Source of the DNA: an uncultured Treponema sp.
Lineage (GTDB): Bacteria; Spirochaetota; Spirochaetia; Treponematales; Treponemataceae
Direction of reading: 5' to 3'
DNA length: 5,004 nucleotides
Assembly: GCA_905372205.1 (NCBI GenBank)
Contig: CAJPOH010000103.1
Location: 1-5,004, forward strand
The notes below the pieces were generated by a model that worked only from the letters and a program-made list of their open reading frames with translations, made no database searches and was not told the origin of the DNA. Each line of letters begins with the position of its first letter. Positions within the stretch are counted from its first letter, which is position 1. Position numbers and translations under genes: made by a program. Shown piece by piece: positions 1-5,004 of the stretch.

Positions 1-16
1 TACATTAGCTAATGTA
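1..16. repeat. Perfect 16-bp palindrome at the array edge
   Basis: TACATTAGCTAATGTA reads identically on both strands. It is formed by the first repeat core (CTAATGTA, from base 9) meeting an inverted copy of itself (TACATTAG, 1-8). It could be a dimeric regulator site or a point where the array inverts. With no loop it is a poor RNA hairpin, and no T-run follows directly, so a terminator is unlikely. Confidence 0.7.
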
Positions 17-100
17 CTATATTCTCATCCTCTAATGTACCATTATAACGTTTTCTAATGTACTGTTTTTACATCCTCTAATGTTAATATTATGATATTT
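1..100. repeat. Degenerate 23-bp tandem repeat array
   Basis: Four units begin at 9, 32, 55 and 78, exactly 23 bp apart. The first three share the invariant core CTAATGTAC; the fourth keeps only CTAATGT. Units 1 and 3 are the closest pair (19 of 23 bases by eye) and both end in CATCCT; unit 2 differs mainly in its second half and unit 4 is strongly decayed. The period is not a multiple of three, so this is not an in-frame protein repeat. It is too short and continuous to be a CRISPR array. It could be a mini-satellite, an iteron-like or regulator-binding array, or the end of a longer intergenic repeat cut by the window edge. Function is unknown. Confidence 0.75.
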
Positions 101-105
101 GGTAA

Positions 106-446
106 CGTAGAAGCAGTTGTGCAATTGAAAGAGCGAAGTTTTTAAATCTAGGAGATTGCAATAAAAAACAAATTATACAACAATTTAGACTTCATAAAAA
201 ATCTGCTATGTAATATGGAAGAAAATTAACTTTTTTTGCAATATCCTTTAAGGAATTAATCAATAACTCGAGATGTAGGTTATTAAAAATTGTAAAAAAT
301 TACTAGATGTTCGCAGAGGAAATCGTTTTAAGAAAATATCTTTGTTGCTTTTAAGATGGGATGAATTGTCAGAGTATAAAATGGAGCAAGCCGTAATTTT
401 TAATGAGAAGTCTTGCTATTGTTTTTTTTCTTCAATGCTATTATAG
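106..446 (+). pseudogene. Possible relic of a helix-turn-helix (transposase-like) gene
   Basis: No intact gene lies between the repeat array and the lipoprotein gene, but two plus-strand frames stay unusually open for such AT-rich DNA. One runs 106-303 with a single internal TAA at 211-213. It reads IERAKFLNLGDCNKKQ and then IIQQFRLHKKSAM, followed after the stop by YGRKL, which resembles the helix-turn-helix start of many transposases. The other runs 279-443 (stop TAG 444-446) in a different phase and includes CKKLLDVRRGNRFKKIS. A stop plus a frameshift would join them into one decayed gene. There is no convincing start codon or ribosome binding site. Chance open frames are a real alternative; this is inference from pattern only. 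Confidence 0.25.
413..444 (+). promoter_or_regulatory. Candidate extended -10 promoter of the lipoprotein operon
   Basis: TGCTATTAT at 436-444 fits an extended -10 (TG-n-TATTAT) and TTGCTA at 413-418 could be its -35. The spacer is 20 bases, longer than the ideal 17, and contains a T8 run at 422-429. Transcription would begin near 451, leaving a leader of about 60 bases before the ATG at 513. No operator or riboswitch is evident in the leader. In such AT-rich DNA this match could be fortuitous. Confidence 0.3.
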
Positions 447-499
447 TAGTATCCTACTTTCTTTGTTTATTGTTTACGATGTTTGAGGGTTTTGTATTT

Positions 500-506
500 A
501 AGGAGG
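500..506 (+). promoter_or_regulatory. Ribosome binding site that fixes the start at 513
   Basis: AAGGAGG is a full Shine-Dalgarno match, six bases before the ATG at 513. It decides between three in-frame starts: TTG at 483 lies upstream of it, ATG at 507 abuts it with no spacing, and ATG at 513 is ideally placed and opens directly into a signal peptide. Confidence 0.9.
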
Positions 507-512
507 ATGTTA

Positions 513-3500
513 ATGAAAAGAGTGTTTAGATTTAGCACGTGTCTTCTATTAGCATGGATTTCATTTTCTTTGCTCACATGTGGTCAATCGCAATTCACAG
601 GTACTGCAATAAAGCCTGATATTGCTGATGTGTCCATTAAGTTTAGGGGTGGAGAGTTTGAGTCTGTCTATTCACCCGGTTCTCGCAACTCTACTATGAC
701 TTCTGTTCCGTCAAAATATAGCATGGCAGTAGTTAAGGTTCTTACGGGAGAAAAGGGGTTAAATGTTAAAATAAGAGGTTCAAAAGCAACTCCTTCTGCT
801 AATAATGCTCTTGAGTTTGTGCATAAGCTTAATTTGAGAACTGGTGAAAATATAATACCAGTTGTTGTATATCGTGAAGATGAAAAGACGGGAGAGACGT
901 TTGAGATTCGGATTAGTCGAAAGGCTAGTGAAGGAGCTTTGAGGTTAGTTCACCTGAAGTGTAAATATAAAAACTACGCGGGTGAAGATATAGAAACTGA
1001 TGATTTTATTGATGAACTTCCATATAATGAGGTTTATGAAAGAAGATTTGCAAATGACACTGAGGTGTCTCTTGAGGTTGCCTCTCCTGAATTAGACACA
1101 CAGAGAGTTGAAATTAGAGGAGTTGAGGTTGCGCCTTCTTCAACAACTCCTGGTGAGTATAAAACCTATACTATCCCTTTAGATAGTGCAGATTCTACTC
1201 CTATTGATATCATAGTTTATGATTCTAACAAAGATTTAAGTCAAAGCTTTCATTTGAGCTTTAGCCCATTAAGCAGAGAACAGAAGGAAAGCACAAAGAT
1301 AGATTTAATTAAGCTTACAACGGAAGAAGGAGACTTCTTTGAGTTTGATAAGCTTGACATGGCGGCTATTGAGCCATATACAAAGGGAGTAATTAAAAAA
1401 GTTCCCGTAAAGATAGAAAACATATACAAGTTAAACGACATTCTTTTTGCTTGGTTTGGTTTTGCTAAGCCTACGCTATCGATAAAAACAAAAGAGCCTG
1501 GTGCAAAAGTTGAGATAGTGGGGCGTTGGAATGAGGTAGACCATGATCAGACTAGTAGATCAGGTTTGAAGTTACCTCAAAAACAAGAATGGAACACTAT
1601 CATAAATAGGAATGTTGCAGAGTTTTCTGATTATAGACGTGGTCTTCCTCTTCTTGAGGGGCATAATACTGATATGGAATTCAAATTTTGCCCATATACT
1701 CAAGGAAAGATGGATCTTTTGTTTAAGGTCACTAGCCCAGATGGATCTAAAGTGAAATACTATGAGGTGAAGTACGGCTTTATCTCTGCTCTTGCTTCTT
1801 TTTTTGACTTACAACCTTTTCAGGCTGTAGTTGAAAACTCCAAAGATACAAAACTTACAGTTGTAAAAAGTAGTGAAGAAGAAGGCTTATACAATGTCTA
1901 TGTTCCTTATGGTTCAAAAAGTGTGCGTTTTATTGCAAATGATAGGCTTAACATCAACTTTGCAACTGGCTATAGGAGAAGCTATCCGGATCTTTGGGAT
2001 TATAGGTTTTATTTGAAAGTTGATGATGGAGACTTTTCAAGAACACATCCTAGTAACGATGATGCTGATAATTATAAAGAAATTACACTAACTTCTATTT
2101 CGGGGCAAGAAGAACATAGGCTTTCTGTGGTTTCTTATCAAAGTGGAGAGTTGAAAAACGGTGTTTTTGTTGATGAATATGGTAGAGAAGATGGTGTTAT
2201 AAAGATTCAAAAAAACTTTAGGTTTAGGTTTATAAAAGAAGATAGGCGTGTAGCTCCAGCTTTAACTGTATTAAAAGTTGAAGGCACTCCTTCAGGCAGT
2301 ATGCCTTCTGCGATTAGAGGAAAGGTGTGGCCTACTTTGAGTTTTAGACCAGCTGTTTCAGAAAATACAGTAGCTCTTCTTAAAAGTGGTGTTGATTACA
2401 AGCTAAAGATGTTAAAAACAGATGATAGTGCAAAGATTTATATTGGTGATCAAGAGATAACCACTAAAGAGACTTTTACGCAACAATTGCAAAAGGTTGA
2501 TTCTAATTTTCCAGATGTTATAAAAGCTGATGTTCCCAATACTGTTGGTTTTTATACTTATGAGATAAAACAAGCAGAGTATTATGAAAACGGGGAGCTA
2601 AAAGCTACAACAATTCCTATTACTATCGAAAAAGATGGAAACTTTAGACAATACCAACTCAATATTGTGCCTGTTGATCCAGATGAAAATGATACGAAAG
2701 TTACTGTTTTGGATTCACATGGCGGTTCTGCAAGAGTTGGGACCACGGTGCTTTATAAGGAACATGAAGCCAATAAGGAGCTACAAGTTGACACAAATGG
2801 AAAACTTTACAAGGCAGACTTTCAGGTGCTTGGAACTACTGGTGCTGATGGTATTTTAAGCGGTAGGGGAAAACTTAAAGCGGGACGCTACTATGATATT
2901 TATGCTTTAGGTGATGATGTAGAAACTGCTGATTCAATGATTGAACATTACTATGTTACTGGCATGCCTGGTGAGATTATTGACCTTATGCAGATGAGCC
3001 TAACTCAAAGTGGTGGTTCTGATTATCATGGAACTGCTCCAATTAGAGGGAGTTGTCCTGTGCGTCTTATGAAGCAAGTGAAGACTCCAGCTATAGGTTC
3101 ATCACCTGCCATATACAATGATGGTGCTTATTTCTTCTTTAGACAGCAAGAAGCTTCTTCAGGTGGTATTGGTGGTGGCATGGGAGGCGGAGGCAGTGGC
3201 TCTTGGCAATTAAAGCCTTGTAACTTAACTTGTGGAGATGCACATATCAAAATGGAAGATGCAAGTGCAGGAGCCTATACTGATATGGTGGCTTGGTTTG
3301 ATGTGAGTTCGGGTAATACTGTGGAACCTGTTTCTTGGGGGCCAAATGGAGTTACAATAGGGCTTGATAACACTCCCTTTATGTACACTCTAAGCATTGA
3401 AATGACTGAGTATAATCGAAATGGTCAGATTTCTATGACTAAGACCGCTGTTGAGCAACAAGCAAGGTTTAAGTTTAATTTTCCTTCGGGTGTTTACGAT

Positions 3501-4823
3501 CTGGTTTTAGTGGCTTATGACGTTGCGGGAAATAGATTAGAAAGACATCAACTTGTTTCTATTGAAGGTGCAAAGATGATGGAAGGGCAAAATCCTGGCT
3601 TTGACACAGATGATGATTCGAGAAAAGTTAAGTTTGAAAACTTTAGAGTGTCTTTGTTTAGATGGCCTATTAAGATGAATATATTTGAACATAAAGAACA
3701 TTTTGAAAATCTTTTTGGTATGCCATGGACAGAATATACTCCACCTGATGGACAGGGAGATGCGATTAAAACACCTTCTACTTATATTGTTATAGGGCGA
3801 GGTTTTATTGCTGACGAGCTGGATGTTGTCAATATATCTGGAGTTGACTTATATCGTAGATGTGTGGAGGATAATACACCATTTAAGAAAGTTGGCTCAA
3901 CGATACCTCAATTTAGAGCAAGTGCTTTTGGTTCTATGGATACAGATTTTAGTCTTGAAGAAGGTAAGACTTATCAGTATAAGATGGTAGCTTTTATTGA
4001 TGAAGGAAGCTCTATAGAAACTGAATATCTTGCTGAAGTGAAAGTGCCACCTGCATTTCTTTATTTCCTTGATAATATAAAAGTCGAAGGTCAAGGTGGG
4101 GATGTTCCGGATGGTTCTGTTTATAAGTACAATGCTAACAAGATTGATAAGAATATTCCTCTCTTAAAGACAAAAAAATATCCTAGTAGCACTCCTGATA
4201 AGGATAAGAAAAGAATTAAGATTGATTACTCTGCAAGATTGTCTAATCCGAAGCTTTGGGATAAAGATGCAGCTGATGAAATTGATTTTGGTATAACACT
4301 CTATACTAGGAATGGAGAGGTTGTTTTTGCTTCAAAATGTGCTGTAGTTTTTGATGATGATGAAGGTGAAGTGCTTCTTGTGTATTTACCTCTTACGGGA
4401 AGATATTTTACATTGAAAGATTTAATTGAGATGAAAGTAGTTCCACGTCATTATACTATGGACGACCTTGTAACATTTAATAGAGAAACAGGTGTACTTA
4501 CCATTAAAGACAAGTATCTTAGGATTGGAGACTTTAACTGGGCTCAACTTTATGGTAGCACGCCAACTTTCAATTATGAACCTGGAAACACTTATTACTG
4601 GGATATAGTAAACTGGGGAAGGATTCCGATTGGAGGATATGTTTCTGCTTTATCTGTGATAAAGACTTTTGATGCAAAGAAAAAAGAAGCTCCACATGAA
4701 AAGTATGTTGATAATGATGGAGATATACCAATGGGTGGTTTATATCTTGATTTTGGTAATGGTGATTATGATGGTGGCAACTCTTATAATGGAAGATGTC
4801 GCTTTACTGTTGTTGAAGAGTAA
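513..4823 (+). CDS. Very large multi-domain cell-envelope lipoprotein (beta-sandwich repeats)
   Basis: This 1436-residue protein is not one I can name. Residues 1-23 form a lipoprotein signal peptide: basic start MKRVFR, hydrophobic core, lipobox LLTC with the lipidated Cys at 23. Threonine before the Cys is unusual in E. coli but tolerated by spirochaetes. By eye the rest splits into beta-rich segments: about 33-138 (ending RTGENIIPVVV and FEIRISRK, the typical end of the cadherin-like family, Pfam PF12733), 140-250, 258-423, 430-577 and 580-722, most closing on an aromatic/hydrophobic strand. Then come a transthyretin/carboxypeptidase-regulatory-like part (727-830), an Ig-like part (840-1017) with a glycine-rich loop at 884-896, a fibronectin-III-like part (1087-1181, with EEGKTYQYKMVAF), and a C-terminal part with PGNTYYW at 1357-1363 and an Asp/Gly-rich tail. 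There is no second membrane segment, LPXTG anchor or visible enzyme motif. Surface display, adhesion or scaffolding is inferred. First gene of a probable operon. Confidence 0.93.
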   Translation: MKRVFRFSTCLLLAWISFSLLTCGQSQFTGTAIKPDIADVSIKFRGGEFESVYSPGSRNSTMTSVPSKYSMAVVKVLTGEKGLNVKIRGSKATPSANNALEFVHKLNLRTGENIIPVVVYREDEKTGETFEIRISRKASEGALRLVHLKCKYKNYAGEDIETDDFIDELPYNEVYERRFANDTEVSLEVASPELDTQRVEIRGVEVAPSSTTPGEYKTYTIPLDSADSTPIDIIVYDSNKDLSQSFHLSFSPLSREQKESTKIDLIKLTTEEGDFFEFDKLDMAAIEPYTKGVIKKVPVKIENIYKLNDILFAWFGFAKPTLSIKTKEPGAKVEIVGRWNEVDHDQTSRSGLKLPQKQEWNTIINRNVAEFSDYRRGLPLLEGHNTDMEFKFCPYTQGKMDLLFKVTSPDGSKVKYYEVKYGFISALASFFDLQPFQAVVENSKDTKLTVVKSSEEEGLYNVYVPYGSKSVRFIANDRLNINFATGYRRSYPDLWDYRFYLKVDDGDFSRTHPSNDDADNYKEITLTSISGQEEHRLSVVSYQSGELKNGVFVDEYGREDGVIKIQKNFRFRFIKEDRRVAPALTVLKVEGTPSGSMPSAIRGKVWPTLSFRPAVSENTVALLKSGVDYKLKMLKTDDSAKIYIGDQEITTKETFTQQLQKVDSNFPDVIKADVPNTVGFYTYEIKQAEYYENGELKATTIPITIEKDGNFRQYQLNIVPVDPDENDTKVTVLDSHGGSARVGTTVLYKEHEANKELQVDTNGKLYKADFQVLGTTGADGILSGRGKLKAGRYYDIYALGDDVETADSMIEHYYVTGMPGEIIDLMQMSLTQSGGSDYHGTAPIRGSCPVRLMKQVKTPAIGSSPAIYNDGAYFFFRQQEASSGGIGGGMGGGGSGSWQLKPCNLTCGDAHIKMEDASAGAYTDMVAWFDVSSGNTVEPVSWGPNGVTIGLDNTPFMYTLSIEMTEYNRNGQISMTKTAVEQQARFKFNFPSGVYDLVLVAYDVAGNRLERHQLVSIEGAKMMEGQNPGFDTDDDSRKVKFENFRVSLFRWPIKMNIFEHKEHFENLFGMPWTEYTPPDGQGDAIKTPSTYIVIGRGFIADELDVVNISGVDLYRRCVEDNTPFKKVGSTIPQFRASAFGSMDTDFSLEEGKTYQYKMVAFIDEGSSIETEYLAEVKVPPAFLYFLDNIKVEGQGGDVPDGSVYKYNANKIDKNIPLLKTKKYPSSTPDKDKKRIKIDYSARLSNPKLWDKDAADEIDFGITLYTRNGEVVFASKCAVVFDDDEGEVLLVYLPLTGRYFTLKDLIEMKVVPRHYTMDDLVTFNRETGVLTIKDKYLRIGDFNWAQLYGSTPTFNYEPGNTYYWDIVNWGRIPIGGYVSALSVIKTFDAKKKEAPHEKYVDNDGDIPMGGLYLDFGNGDYDGGNSYNGRCRFTVVEE

Positions 4824-4828
4824 AGGAG
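4822..4828 (+). promoter_or_regulatory. Ribosome binding site of the second lipoprotein gene
   Basis: AAAGGAG overlaps the TAA stop of the preceding gene and lies six bases before the ATG at 4835. The next gene therefore has its own initiation signal while remaining on the same transcript; there is no room for a separate promoter or a terminator in the 11-base gap. Confidence 0.85.
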
Positions 4829-4834
4829 AATTAA

Positions 4835-5004
4835 ATGAAAAAAAAGTTTTTTTGTTGCCTTCTTGCTTTCTTTCTTTTGTTTTCTTGCAAGATGGGGTTA
4901 GAAGGGAATCAGGGAAATGGTAAAAACAAGCAACGTTCTGTTAATTATAGAAAAGATGCCCCTCGTCATATAGATTTACCTCTTCTAAATGGTGGATCTA
5001 AACG
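4835..5004 (+). CDS. Second lipoprotein, N-terminus only (runs off the window)
   Basis: Only the first 56 codons are visible. The protein begins MKKKFFCCLLAFFLLFSC: a lysine-rich start, a Phe/Leu-rich hydrophobic core, and lipobox LFSC with the lipidated Cys at residue 18. A polar, flexible stretch follows (KMGLEGNQGNGKNKQRS), as expected for the tether of an exported lipoprotein, and then RKDAPRHIDLPLLNGGSK without a recognisable motif. The gene starts 11 bases after the large lipoprotein gene, so the two are probably co-transcribed and may act in the same envelope process. The start is set by its ribosome binding site. An A8 run right after the ATG, then G and T7, is a potential slippage site. 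The visible part is too short to assign a family. Confidence 0.85.
   Translation, partial: MKKKFFCCLLAFFLLFSCKMGLEGNQGNGKNKQRSVNYRKDAPRHIDLPLLNGGSK

Noticed and set aside
1..100. CRISPR array
   Set aside because: The conserved core is only about 9 bases with a 23-bp period, there are no true spacers, and the last unit is decayed.
92..145. Seventeen-codon ORF MIFGNVEAVVQLKERSF after the repeat array
   Set aside because: No ribosome binding site and very short. It may be part of the same relic but cannot be supported as a gene.
483..512. In-frame upstream starts at TTG 483 and ATG 507 for the large lipoprotein
   Set aside because: TTG 483 lies upstream of the Shine-Dalgarno sequence and ATG 507 touches it. 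Only ATG 513 has correct spacing, and it leads straight into the signal peptide.
479..529. Sixteen-codon ORF (ATG 479 to TAG 527-529) overlapping the main gene start, as a possible leader peptide
   Set aside because: It has no ribosome binding site of its own, and its reading of the Shine-Dalgarno region is incidental.
1250..1441. Minus-strand open frame inside the large gene
   Set aside because: It is a shadow of the plus-strand coding sequence, with no ribosome binding site. The same applies to the minus-strand frame at 3897-4094 and the plus-strand frames at 2635-2859, 3808-3990 and 4669-4923.
2217..2232. Telomere-like TTTAGG repeat
   Set aside because: It lies in the coding sequence and encodes an alternating Arg-Phe beta strand (FRFRF). 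Two and a half copies are expected by chance from that peptide.
4821..4853. Terminator after the large gene (T7 run)
   Set aside because: There is no GC-rich stem before the T-run, and it lies inside the next gene's signal peptide codons.

Overview
The window is AT-rich DNA that is best explained as a spirochaete, most plausibly a host-associated Treponema. This is inference, not proof. It rests on low GC, strong AAGGAGG/AAAGGAG ribosome binding sites, two consecutive lipoprotein genes with relaxed lipoboxes (LLTC and LFSC), and a very long exported protein built from cadherin-like and fibronectin-like beta-sandwich segments. No rRNA, tRNA or housekeeping gene is present to fix the taxon.

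Bases 1-100 hold a degenerate tandem array. The core CTAATGTAC starts at 9, 32 and 55, with a decayed copy at 78, so the period is exactly 23 bp. The first copy forms a perfect 16-bp palindrome with an inverted copy at the window edge, and the array may continue outside the window. Bases 101-480 contain no intact gene. Two open but broken frames there may be the remains of a helix-turn-helix protein, possibly a transposase. A weak extended -10 promoter candidate with a T8 tract in its spacer lies about 70-100 bases before the main gene.

Bases 513-4823 encode one 1436-residue lipoprotein that fills most of the window. It has a lipoprotein signal peptide, then about five cadherin-like/Ig-like beta-sandwich segments, a transthyretin-like segment, an Ig-like segment interrupted by a glycine-rich loop, a fibronectin-III-like segment, and a C-terminal segment with an Asp/Gly-rich tail. 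I see no catalytic motif. Surface display, adhesion or scaffolding is the most reasonable reading.

Only 11 bases later, with its own ribosome binding site, a second lipoprotein gene begins at 4835 and runs off the window. The tight spacing indicates one transcript, so the two proteins are probably exported together and may work together at the cell envelope. I did not recognise a named gene or a well-known system here.
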